NCBI RefSeq assembly: GCF_001905385.1
Contig: NZ_LIPF01000006.1
Coordinates: forward strand, 124,001 to 188,000
From: Streptomyces sp. CB02414
GTDB lineage: Bacteria; Actinomycetota; Actinomycetes; Streptomycetales; Streptomycetaceae
Reading direction: 5' to 3'
Length of the DNA stretch: 64,000 nucleotides
A program made the position numbers and the translations under genes. The notes beneath the pieces were generated by a model that was not told the origin of the DNA, did not search any database, and saw only the letters and a program-made list of their open reading frames with translations. Shown here in pieces: positions 38,050 through 45,111 of this stretch. Position 1 is the stretch's first letter; each line of letters opens with the position of its first letter.

Positions 38050-38898
38050 TCACGCCCCCGCGTTCTTCGCCGCCACCACCGCGTCGAACACCTCGCGCTT
38101 GGGCAGGCCCGCCTGTGCGGCGACCGCCGCGATGGCCTCCTTGCGCCGCTCCCCCGCCTCCTCGCGCACCCGCACCCGGCGCACCAGTTCCGCCGCGCCG
38201 ACCTCCTCGGGCCCCTGCTCCGGGGCCCCCTCGACGACGACGGTGATCTCGCCGCGCACCCCTTCGGCGGCCCACGCGGCCAGCTCCCCCAGCCCGCCGC
38301 GCCTGACCTCCTCGTACGTCTTGGTCAGCTCCCGGCAGACGGCGGCCCGCCGCCCGGAACCGAACGCCTCGGCCATGTCGGCGAGCGTGTCGTCGAGGCG
38401 GTGCGGGGCCTCGAAGTACACGAGGGTGCGGCGCTCGGTGGCCGCCTCGCGCAGCCGCGCGCGCCGCTCGCCGGCCTTGCGGGGCAGGAACCCCTCGAAG
38501 CAGAACCGGTCGACGGGCAGCCCGGACAGGGCGAGCGCGGTGAGCACGGCGGACGGCCCGGGTACGGCGGTGACCCGGACGTCCCGCTCGACGGCGGCGG
38601 CGACCAGCCGGTAGCCGGGGTCGGAGACGGACGGCATCCCGGCGTCGGTCACCAGCAGCACGCGCGCGCCGCCCGCCAGCTCCTCGACCAGCTCGGGGGT
38701 GCGGGCGGACTCGTTGCCCTCGAAGTACGACACGACGCGCCCGCGCGGGGTGACACCGAGCGCCTGGGTGAGCCGGCGCAGCCGCCGGGTGTCCTCGGCG
38801 GCGACGACGTCGGCCTCGGCCAGTTCCTCGGCGAGCCGGGGCGGCGCGTCGCGCACGTCGCCGATGGGGGTGCCCGCCAGTACAAGGGTTCCAGTCAC
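38050..38898 (-). CDS. rsmI: 16S rRNA (cytidine1402-2'-O)-methyltransferase
   Basis: A 282-residue tetrapyrrole-methylase-fold enzyme that adds a 2'-O-methyl group to C1402 of 16S rRNA. Motifs: GTLVLAGTPIGDVRDAPPRL at the start, DVVAAEDTRRLRRL, VLLVTDAGMPSVSDPGYRLV (SAM loop), VPGPSAVLTALALSGLP and a C-terminal GEITVVVEGAPE. The start GTG 38898 has no strong ribosome site but fits family length. It is divergent from pmt, an arrangement conserved in actinobacteria. Confidence 0.95.
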   Translation of the reverse strand: MTGTLVLAGTPIGDVRDAPPRLAEELAEADVVAAEDTRRLRRLTQALGVTPRGRVVSYFEGNESARTPELVEELAGGARVLLVTDAGMPSVSDPGYRLVAAAVERDVRVTAVPGPSAVLTALALSGLPVDRFCFEGFLPRKAGERRARLREAATERRTLVYFEAPHRLDDTLADMAEAFGSGRRAAVCRELTKTYEEVRRGGLGELAAWAAEGVRGEITVVVEGAPEQGPEEVGAAELVRRVRVREEAGERRKEAIAAVAAQAGLPKREVFDAVVAAKNAGA

Positions 38899-38980
38899 CT
38901 CCCCATCCTCCCAGCAACGCGTGGGGACCGGTCCGGGGCATGCGCGGGACGTGCACAGCGCGGTTCCCTACGATGGCGCG

Positions 38981-40726
38981 GTGACCAGTACCGCGTCCTC
39001 CACGGACACCCGGCAGGACCAGGCCCCGCACGAGCAGCGGCCGGCCTGGCAGCAGCGGCTGCGCCGCTTCGGCTACCCGGCACCGCCCGCGGCCGACGAC
39101 GTCCGCGACCGGCTGGTGCCGCCGTACACGCGTCCGGGGCCGCGGCTGTGGGTCTTCCTCAACCTGTCGAAGACGCGCGCCGAGCGGCTCGTGCGCTGGT
39201 CGGCGTGGGGCGGGCCGCTGCTGGTGGCGCTGTTCGCGGGGGTGCTGCGGTTCTGGAACCTGGGCAGCCCGAAGGCGGTGATATTCGACGAGACGTACTA
39301 CGCCAAGGACGCGTGGGCGCTGATCCACCGCGGTTTCGAGGTCAACTGGGACAAGAACGCCAACGACCTGATCCTGAACTCCGGCGGCGACGTCCCGATC
39401 CCGGCTGACGCGTCGTACGTCGTGCACCCGCCGGTCGGCAAGTACGTCATCGGACTCGGCGAACTGCTGTTCGGCTTCGACCCGTTCGGCTGGCGCTTCA
39501 TGACGGCGCTGCTCGGCACCCTGTCGGTGCTGCTGCTGTGCCGGATCGGCCGGCGCCTGTTCCGCTCGACCTTCCTGGGGTGCCTGGCGGGCGCGCTGAT
39601 GGCGGTGGACGGGCTGCACTTCGTGATGAGCCGCACCGCGCTGCTGGACAGCGTGCTGATGTTCTTCGTGCTGGCGGCCTTCGGCTGCCTGGTCGCCGAC
39701 CGGGACTGGGCCCGGGGCAGACTCGCCGCCGCGCTGCCCGTGGACGCCGACGGCCGGGTCCGCCCGGACGCGCACCTCGCGGAGACGTTCCGCTTCGGGT
39801 GGCGGCCGTGGCGGCTGGCGGCGGGGCTGATGCTGGGCCTGGCGGCGGCGACCAAGTGGAACGGCCTCTACATCATGGCGGCGTTCTGCGTGATGGCCGT
39901 GCTGTGGGACGTCGGCACCCGCCGGGTCGCGGGCGCCCACCGGCCGCACCTGTCGGTCCTCAGGTACGACCTGGGCTGGGCGTTCCTGTCGACGGTGCCG
40001 GTGGCGCTCGGCACCTACCTGCTGTCCTGGCTGGGCTGGATCCTCTCCCCCTCGGACGGTACCGGCGGCTACTACCGCGACTGGGCGGCGACCGACGGCA
40101 AGGACAGCTCCTGGTCGTGGCTCTTCCCGGACTGGTGGCGCAGCCTGTGGCACTACGAGACGCAGGTGCTGGAGTTCCACACCCACCTGACGTCGCCGCA
40201 CACGTACCAGTCCAATCCGTGGAGCTGGATCGTGATGGGCCGCCCCGTCTCCTACTTCTACGAGTCGCCCTCGCCCGGCTCGGACGGCTGCCCGGCCGAC
40301 GCGGGCGAGAAGTGCGCCCGCGAGGTGCTGGCGCTGGGCACGCCGCTGCTGTGGTGGGTGGGCTGCTTCGCGCTGCTGTACGTGCTGTGGCGCTGGGTCT
40401 TCCGCCGGGACTGGCGCGCGGGCGCCATCGCCTGCGGCATCGCGGCCGGCTATCTCCCCTGGTTCCTGTACCAGGAGCGCACGATCTTCGTCTTCTACGC
40501 GGTCGTCTTCGTCCCCTTCCTGTGCCTGGCGGTGGCAATGCTGCTGGGGGCGATCATCGGCCGGCCGGGCTGCGGCGACGCCCGGCGGGTGGCGGGGGCG
40601 ACGGGCGCGGGCGTACTGGTGCTGCTGATCGCCTGGAACTTCATCTACTTCTGGCCGATCTACACGGGCACGGCGGTCCCGATGGAGGACTGGCGGGCGC
40701 GGATGTGGCTGGACACGTGGGTGTAG
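38981..40726 (+). CDS. pmt: Protein O-mannosyltransferase
   Basis: A 581-residue polytopic membrane protein of the GT39 family with about 10-11 helices. It moves mannose from polyprenyl phosphate mannose to Ser/Thr of exported proteins. The catalytic acidic pair is in VIFDETYYAKDAW (D103, E104). It is followed by HPPVGKYVIGLGELLFGFDP, FVMSRTALLDSVLMFF and LAAATKWNGLYIMAAF. Start GTG 38981, just upstream of which lies the divergent rsmI. In S. coelicolor Pmt is needed for infection by phage phiC31 and affects sensitivity to cell-wall antibiotics (known for the homologue). Its last 89 bp and the following 8 bp recur at 44416-44512. Confidence 0.95.
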   Translation: MTSTASSTDTRQDQAPHEQRPAWQQRLRRFGYPAPPAADDVRDRLVPPYTRPGPRLWVFLNLSKTRAERLVRWSAWGGPLLVALFAGVLRFWNLGSPKAVIFDETYYAKDAWALIHRGFEVNWDKNANDLILNSGGDVPIPADASYVVHPPVGKYVIGLGELLFGFDPFGWRFMTALLGTLSVLLLCRIGRRLFRSTFLGCLAGALMAVDGLHFVMSRTALLDSVLMFFVLAAFGCLVADRDWARGRLAAALPVDADGRVRPDAHLAETFRFGWRPWRLAAGLMLGLAAATKWNGLYIMAAFCVMAVLWDVGTRRVAGAHRPHLSVLRYDLGWAFLSTVPVALGTYLLSWLGWILSPSDGTGGYYRDWAATDGKDSSWSWLFPDWWRSLWHYETQVLEFHTHLTSPHTYQSNPWSWIVMGRPVSYFYESPSPGSDGCPADAGEKCAREVLALGTPLLWWVGCFALLYVLWRWVFRRDWRAGAIACGIAAGYLPWFLYQERTIFVFYAVVFVPFLCLAVAMLLGAIIGRPGCGDARRVAGATGAGVLVLLIAWNFIYFWPIYTGTAVPMEDWRARMWLDTWV

Positions 40727-40734
40727 CCGGGCAG
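40638..40734 (+). repeat. Left copy of the pmt 3'-end repeat (probable attachment site)
   Basis: This 97-bp stretch ends the pmt gene, covering FIYFWPIYTGTAVP... through the TAG stop and 8 bases beyond. It aligns without gaps to 44416-44512, with about nine mismatches by eye. Similarity fades after roughly 15 further bases. The two copies bracket 3.7 kb of foreign-looking DNA, as attL and attR do in elements that insert into gene 3' ends. Confidence 0.8.
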
Positions 40735-41125
40735 ATCCGTCGTGGGGGCACGGCGGCATAGCGTGCCCCCGTGGTCGATGTTGGTCGTTGGCGGTCGTCG
40801 TTGGTCCCCCGCGTACGGCCCAGGGACGGCCCAACCCTGGCCCTCAGCAGATTTACAGTCTGCAAGGCATGAGCTGCTGACCTGGTCTTTCGCTGTCTAG
40901 TCTGCACCTCCCCCACGCGTGCCACGTGGCCCGCAGCGGGTCCCCTGGCCGTCACTTCCCACGCAGACGACGTGAGTGTGATGTCAGCAGGCTCTCCGAC
41001 GTTGCCTCCTGCACCCGGGAGCCGTGTACGGTCACCGATCCTTCGTAAACGCCAGACGCAAAGAGCGTTAGCCTGCAACACTGTTTGACGAAAATATGCG
41101 TCACTCAGAGGGCGGGGAGGCAGCT
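40735..41125. other. Non-coding left end of the putative element
   Basis: About 390 bp without a convincing gene. Base composition falls from backbone-like at the left to clearly lower GC near 41040. The segment 40755-40840 carries GTTGGTCGTTGGCGGTCGT-like repetitive sequence and CCCAGGGACGGCCCAACCC. It is followed by a tRNA anticodon-arm look-alike at 40847-40863. The promoter of the nuclease gene should lie at 40990-41095 but no clear -35/-10 pair is seen. Confidence 0.5.
40847..40863 (-). other. 17-nt match to a tRNA-Tyr anticodon stem-loop
   Basis: On the minus strand, GCAGACTGTAAATCTGC equals the 5-bp stem, 7-base loop and 5-bp stem of a bacterial tRNA-Tyr(GTA) anticodon arm as remembered. 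The rest of the tRNA is absent. It could be a leftover core of a tRNA-targeted att site, or coincidence. Confidence 0.3.
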
Positions 41126-42532
41126 TTGACTGAGGAGAAACAGGAAACTCCGGGGACAGCGAAAGGAAAAATGCGCCGAGGGATCTTTGATTGCGATGAC
41201 GCCTACAGGACACCCGTCCGCGAGGATTACGAACGCCTTTTCACACACGGTTTGATAGCACTAGATACGAACGTGCTACTCAACCTATACCGCAGCAATA
41301 ACCACACCAGAAGAGACACGTTCTCCGTCCTAAAAAAGCTCCGCGACCGCATATGGGTCCCACACCAAGTTCTATCGGAGTTTTGGCGCAACCGAGACCT
41401 ACCTTCAGTGCGAGGACATCATCGCACTAAAGCCAAAGAGACGTGTGCAGCTCTAGACAAAGCACATAGATCCATGAATGACGCGCTAGACCGCTGGCTT
41501 AAAGACGTTCACTTGTCCAATGACGCGAACGCCAGAGATCATTTGAATCGTAACAGAAGTTCTATGGAAATCGTCCTAACGAGCCTGAAGTCTTTCATTC
41601 AGTCGCAAGCAGAGCGAGACGCACTGAAGGACGTCTCCGCGACTCACTCGGATCCGGTTCTGTCTGAACTCGAAGCACTACTACATGGACGCATCGGCGA
41701 GCCTGCCTCCGAGGCAACACTTACGAGCGCCCTGAAAGAAGCAGAGAAGCGGGCCGAGAAGCGCATCCCTCCAGGATATGAGGACTTTAAAGACAAGCCG
41801 ATCGAGAAAGCAGCCGGCGACTATCTGCTGTGGTCGCAAATCCTTGACGAAGCAGAGCACCGGAAGAGCGATGTCCTCCTTGTGACCGGTGACGTTAAGC
41901 CAGATTGGTGGATTACCGCATCTAGCCATACACCCGCTCGGCCTAGAACTGAACTGGTCGTCGAGCTCCGCAACAGGGCAGGCGTTCAACTCTATATGCT
42001 CACCCCCAGTCAGCTACTCGCACAAGCAAACGAAATCCTAGATCTGCGAGTAGACGAACGATCGGTACACGATCTGGCCACGGCTGAGCAGGATTACGCT
42101 GACCCACTGCCATACAGCAGGGCCATCGAGTTGATGCTGCGCCAGCAATTCACTGAGGCGCAAGTGCTCAACCTGGAAGAACAGCTTGATAACGGCATGC
42201 GAACGCCAATTCCGGATCTAGCCGTAATCCATCCAGACGGCACAACGATTGGTATCGAGGTTAAGAAGTACACTCAAGGTGTTAAAGTCGAAGATATTAG
42301 ATACGTGGCAGAAATGATCACGCAACACCGGTTGGCTGCGGTTCTTGTGGTCACGCATAACTCCCTGACAACCCAGGCAATTGAACACCTTGGGCACGTA
42401 GCGAGTAAGACGGGAGCAAGGACAGCATGGGTCCAGATCAAGAGCGAATTCGTTGACGACCTTGGCAGCTATGAGGCGCTACGAATGTCGGTAGAGAACC
42501 TAAGCGCTTTTCATAGAGCTAAAGACGTGTGA
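41126..42532 (+). CDS. Putative defence nuclease: PIN domain plus PD-(D/E)XK domain
   Basis: About 468 residues with no membrane segment. The N-terminal half is a PIN_8/DUF4935-type RNase domain: LIALDTNVLLNLYRSNN (D47), WVPHQVLSEFWRNRD (E85) and DVLLVTGDVKPDWWI (D256), all expected acidic sites. The C-terminus has a restriction-type core, TPIPDLAVIHPDG (D364) then GIEVKKYTQ (E378, K380). The start is uncertain. TTG 41126 has GGGGAGG 6 bases upstream. ATG 41096 would add ten residues but has no ribosome site. Codon use is far more A/T-rich than its neighbours (ATA, CTA and AGA appear), so it is probably transferred. It lies between the repeated pmt ends. An anti-phage role is inferred. Confidence 0.85.
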   Translation: MTEEKQETPGTAKGKMRRGIFDCDDAYRTPVREDYERLFTHGLIALDTNVLLNLYRSNNHTRRDTFSVLKKLRDRIWVPHQVLSEFWRNRDLPSVRGHHRTKAKETCAALDKAHRSMNDALDRWLKDVHLSNDANARDHLNRNRSSMEIVLTSLKSFIQSQAERDALKDVSATHSDPVLSELEALLHGRIGEPASEATLTSALKEAEKRAEKRIPPGYEDFKDKPIEKAAGDYLLWSQILDEAEHRKSDVLLVTGDVKPDWWITASSHTPARPRTELVVELRNRAGVQLYMLTPSQLLAQANEILDLRVDERSVHDLATAEQDYADPLPYSRAIELMLRQQFTEAQVLNLEEQLDNGMRTPIPDLAVIHPDGTTIGIEVKKYTQGVKVEDIRYVAEMITQHRLAAVLVVTHNSLTTQAIEHLGHVASKTGARTAWVQIKSEFVDDLGSYEALRMSVENLSAFHRAKDV

Positions 42533-42542
42533 CAGAACGACT

Positions 42543-42643
42543 CGCAGAATAGTCCGGACACATGACTCCGGAGGCGGGTACGCCCCCGGCGACAAGCTCC
42601 CCTCAGAACGCACGCTCGTGGAAGAACTCAGCATCGCGGCCGG
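42543..42643 (+). pseudogene. Degraded GntR winged-helix fragment, frameshifted from the NUDIX gene
   Basis: One frame here reads RRIVRTHDSGGGYAPGDKLP followed by SERTLVEELSIA, the first half of a GntR DNA-binding domain. It has no start codon and begins 10 bp after the nuclease stop. Near 42635-42643 the similarity moves into the NUDIX frame as RTALRQVLARLVSEG, so an indel separates the halves. Confidence 0.6.
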
Positions 42644-42658
42644 ACGGCTCTACGGCAG

Positions 42659-43309
42659 GTGCTCGCCCGTCTCGTCTCCGAAGGACAGCTGGAGGTGCGG
42701 GGACGGAGTTCGTACCGGGTGCCGGGCGCGGTGAGCGTTCAGCGTCCGGAAGGGCTGGAGCCCTGGCGTATCCACGGCGAGCGCGACGTGTACGACAACC
42801 GGTGGGTCAGACTTCAGCTCTGGGACGTGGAGCCGCCCGGGGTGAAGCGGTTCGAACACCACGTCGTTAGGCTTCACCACGTGGCCATTACCGCTGTCGT
42901 TGATGATCAGGACCGCGTCCTGATGATGTGGCGGTACCGCTTCGTGCCGAAGCAATTCGGCTGGGAGCTCCCCGGCGGCATTGTGGACGAGGGGGAAGAC
43001 CCAGCGGACACGGCGCTGCGGGAGACCGTCGAAGAGACGGGATGGCAGCCCAAGTCGCTGGAACACGTTGTGAGCTATCAGCCCATGGGCGGCATGGTCG
43101 ACTCCCCGCACGAAATCTTCTTGGGACACGGCGCTGAGAAGGTCGGTGAGCCGACCGACCTGGAAGAGGCCGACCACATCGAGTGGGTACCGCTGGCGGA
43201 CATTGCCGGGCTCATGGCCCGCGGTGAGCTGCTGGGCTCTGGCACCCTCGTTGCCCTGCTACACATTCTCGCGGCACGGCGCACTCAGGGACTCACAACC
43301 GCGCACTGA
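42659..43309 (+). CDS. NUDIX hydrolase with the tail of a GntR domain (truncated fusion)
   Basis: 216 residues from GTG 42659. Residues 1-24 (VLARLVSEGQLEVRGRSSYR) are the recognition-helix end and wing of a GntR domain whose first half is in another frame upstream. Residues about 60-195 form a NUDIX domain. Its box is GGIVDEGEDPADTALRETVE followed by ETGW, giving the G-x5-E-x7-REUXEE pattern with good agreement. Such GntR-NUDIX fusions probably regulate and hydrolyse a nucleotide-sugar-type ligand. Translation of the NUDIX part alone may still be possible from GTG 42659 or later. It is followed by fragments of other genes. Confidence 0.7.
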   Translation: MLARLVSEGQLEVRGRSSYRVPGAVSVQRPEGLEPWRIHGERDVYDNRWVRLQLWDVEPPGVKRFEHHVVRLHHVAITAVVDDQDRVLMMWRYRFVPKQFGWELPGGIVDEGEDPADTALRETVEETGWQPKSLEHVVSYQPMGGMVDSPHEIFLGHGAEKVGEPTDLEEADHIEWVPLADIAGLMARGELLGSGTLVALLHILAARRTQGLTTAH

Positions 43310-43496
43310 GCAGGTCGACGCGACGACGCTGCCGGACCGAGCCGGTACGGCCCGCCAACAAGCGAGCCTGCCGCAGATGCGTGCCAGCGTCGTCGTACTC
43401 GGCTCGCGTGAGGTGAGCTTGCGCCAAGTCGGCATGAAAGCCGGCGCGGGCGCGCACAAACGTCGGGTCCATGATCTCAAACGCGCGGTAAAGGCT
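43293..43496 (-). pseudogene. C-terminal fragment of an XRE-type regulator with TPR-like repeats
   Basis: The minus strand encodes SLYRAFEIMDPTFVRARAGF, HADLAQAHLTRAEYDDAGTH and LRQARLLAGRTGSVRQRRRV, then a stop. This pattern (a 'DP.FVR.RA..H.DLA.A' repeat and a final 'GS.RQ' helix) ends many Streptomyces HTH-TPR regulators. Similarity stops at about 43496, where unrelated sequence begins. The N-terminal HTH and most repeats are missing. Its stop overlaps the NUDIX gene end by 17 bp. Confidence 0.5.
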
Positions 43497-43559
43497 GGTG
43501 ACTGCCGACTGCCCGACGACAGTCGGCGTGCGCTGGAAGCGGCCATGGCCGTCACACCG

Positions 43560-43709
43560 CCGGGCCCCGAGGACAGGGACCCATTCACCCTCCGGACCTA
43601 CACGCACCTCCTGCCGAGCAGTGAAGGCCGAACGCGCACAGCCGTGGATCTCCTGTATGGGAAGTCGAGAGCTGGCGCCTTGGTAGCAGAGGGACAGCCG
43701 GAGGCGTAG
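43560..43709 (+). pseudogene. C-terminal tail of a tyrosine recombinase (phage-type integrase)
   Basis: The frame reads DRDPFTLRTYTHLLPSSEGR then TRTAVDLLYG and on to a stop at 43707-43709. The TYTHLLPSSE.RTR motif holds the nucleophilic tyrosine (codon 43599-43601) and following helix of actinobacterial integrases. The R-H-R catalytic residues upstream are absent, since about 43300-43550 carries other sequence. This is a relic of the enzyme that likely moved the element. Confidence 0.65.
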
Positions 43710-43762
43710 GCGGCTGTACCGAACGCCCTGTGAGCGATTGAGTAAGCAAGGAGAATGTCGAT

Positions 43763-44323
43763 GTGGATCAGGGAATCGCAGCGGTACTTGCAGGGGTCGC
43801 CGGACTAGTGGGTGCCGGTGTAGGAGGACTTGCTACAGCCTACGGAGCGCGCATCGGCGCTCAGAAGACCATCGAGGCGACACGGCTACAGGTCGAGCGT
43901 CAATCGGAAGCTGAGCACCTGCACTGGATACGCGATCATCGCCGAGTGTCGTACGGCGATGTCCTGGCTGCCCAGGCAGCCTTTCTAGCCTCAGCCGTCA
44001 ACTATCAAGTACTTCGATTGCAGGCGAACCAGTCGCTCTCCAGCGAGGAACGCACAGTCGTCAGGGACCTGTTTGCGGCGCTCTCTGAGGCTGCGGGACG
44101 CGTCGACCTCTGGGGACCGAGCGACGTGGTCGCCCAAGCATACGCACTGCGTACGGCGACTGGCCGTATGTTCGTCGCGCTCGTGGGCTGGGCTGAAGCC
44201 CTCGACGGACCACAAGGCGACAACACCGCAAGTCACTCAGCCGAGTACCAAGCAGCCTTCGAAGGGTTCAAGGAGGCAAGGACCGCGTTTGTCGGCGCCG
44301 CGATCAAGGCCTTGCACGACTAG
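43763..44323 (+). CDS. Small membrane-anchored coiled-coil protein
   Basis: 186 residues. One N-terminal helix of small and hydrophobic residues (IAAVLAGVAGLVGAGVGGLA) is a predicted membrane anchor. It is followed by a charged coiled-coil region (TIEATRLQVERQSEAEHLHW) and a helical domain to the C-terminus. GTG 43763 is supported by AAGGAG about 10 bases upstream. The layout matches the minus-strand gene 44518-45003, though I see little direct residue identity. It lies just inside the right pmt repeat. No known family is recognised; roles such as a phage-sensing membrane effector are speculative. Confidence 0.7.
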   Translation: MDQGIAAVLAGVAGLVGAGVGGLATAYGARIGAQKTIEATRLQVERQSEAEHLHWIRDHRRVSYGDVLAAQAAFLASAVNYQVLRLQANQSLSSEERTVVRDLFAALSEAAGRVDLWGPSDVVAQAYALRTATGRMFVALVGWAEALDGPQGDNTASHSAEYQAAFEGFKEARTAFVGAAIKALHD

Positions 44324-44415
44324 GGCCACGGGTACACGACGGCCCAGATCGCGCGCGCGGAGCGCGTAGTCAGCCAATGCGCGTGGTCAACGCCCTGGCG
44401 TCGTGGCGAACCGTG

Positions 44416-44512
44416 ACTTCATCTACTTCTGGCCCATCTACACGGGCACAGCGATCCCCAAGGAGGCCTGCCGGGCGCGGATGTGGTTGGACACGTTGGT
44501 GTAGCCGGGCAG
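44416..44512 (+). repeat. Right copy of the pmt 3'-end repeat
   Basis: The frame reads DFIYFWPIYTGTAIPKEACR then ARMWLDTLV and TAG, matching the last residues of Pmt at 40638-40726 with the stop in the same place. About nine of 97 bases differ. No upstream pmt sequence accompanies it and no start exists, so it is a displaced or imported 3' end rather than a gene. The weakly similar flank runs to about 44527, touching the stop of the next minus-strand gene. Confidence 0.85.
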
Positions 44513-44517
44513 GCACG

Positions 44518-45003
44518 TCATGAGGGCGGGTTCATGACCGCGCGGGCTGCGTCCAGGAACGCCAGCCGGTTCTCCTCCAGGTAGTTCCGCACGCTGGCAT
44601 CGTCCGGCAAGCCTTCCCACACCGTCTTGTTGAGGTCGAGGAAGTACGCGCGTGCCGCATCGTGCACGGGCAGGGGGAACTGAATCCGGATGAGCCGTTC
44701 CGCGACCCAAAGCCTGTTCATGACATCCTGGGTCGTGAGGAACCAGTCGTCGGTGCGTTCCCACTCGGGAGGCCGGCTGAAGGCGGAGCGTTCGGCCTCG
44801 GCACCCACCTCGATGAACCGCTCCAGCAACGCCAGCCGTTCCGCCCGTCGGGCCTCCGACAAGGAGGTCTGCTGCCGTTGCTGTTCGGCACGTTCCGCCG
44901 AGAGCTGAGTCCTGTGCTGGACGAGGTAGGACAACGCCCCGCCGAGGACGACACCGCCCAGCGATATGAGTGACACCCAAACCTGACCTGACATGGCCGT
45001 CAT
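44518..45003 (-). CDS. Small membrane-anchored coiled-coil protein
   Basis: 161 residues. A single N-terminal helix, VWVSLISLGGVVLGGALSYL, is followed by a long Gln/Glu/Arg/Ala coiled coil (QLSAERAEQQRQQTSLSEAR). A helical C-terminal domain with LLERFIEVGAEAERSAFSRP, DVMNRLWVAERLIRI and YLEENRLAFLDAARAVM follows. The start ATG 45003 (or 44994) is chosen because the anchor begins there; the frame is open to 45102. It ends at the edge of the right pmt repeat. The same topology is seen in 43763-44323. Function unknown. Confidence 0.75.
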   Translation of the reverse strand: MTAMSGQVWVSLISLGGVVLGGALSYLVQHRTQLSAERAEQQRQQTSLSEARRAERLALLERFIEVGAEAERSAFSRPPEWERTDDWFLTTQDVMNRLWVAERLIRIQFPLPVHDAARAYFLDLNKTVWEGLPDDASVRNYLEENRLAFLDAARAVMNPPS

Positions 45004-45111
45004 CGTTCCACGCCGTGGATCTTTGGACGATCCCGCGAGTCGGTGCCGGTGTTCAGCCCAGCCCACCGGGCGATCGTGGGACAACGACTCGCAGTTCGGC
45101 AAGAAGCTTCC

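Noticed and set aside
38024..40834. 936-codon minus-strand open frame covering rsmI and pmt
   Set aside because: It runs through two well-supported genes in a non-natural frame and is dominated by Arg/Pro/His from codon bias.
40727..41095. Possible intact tRNA gene or terminator at the 40847-40863 hairpin
   Set aside because: Only a 5-bp stem and 7-base loop exist, too weak for a terminator, and no acceptor, D or T arms are nearby.
42562..42870. Separate 102-residue ORF over the GntR-NUDIX region
   Set aside because: It reads in the one frame that matches neither the GntR nor the NUDIX similarity.
44324..44517. A second pmt gene starting near 44400
   Set aside because: Only the last 30 codons of pmt are present with no start or upstream similarity, so it is a repeat copy, not a gene.
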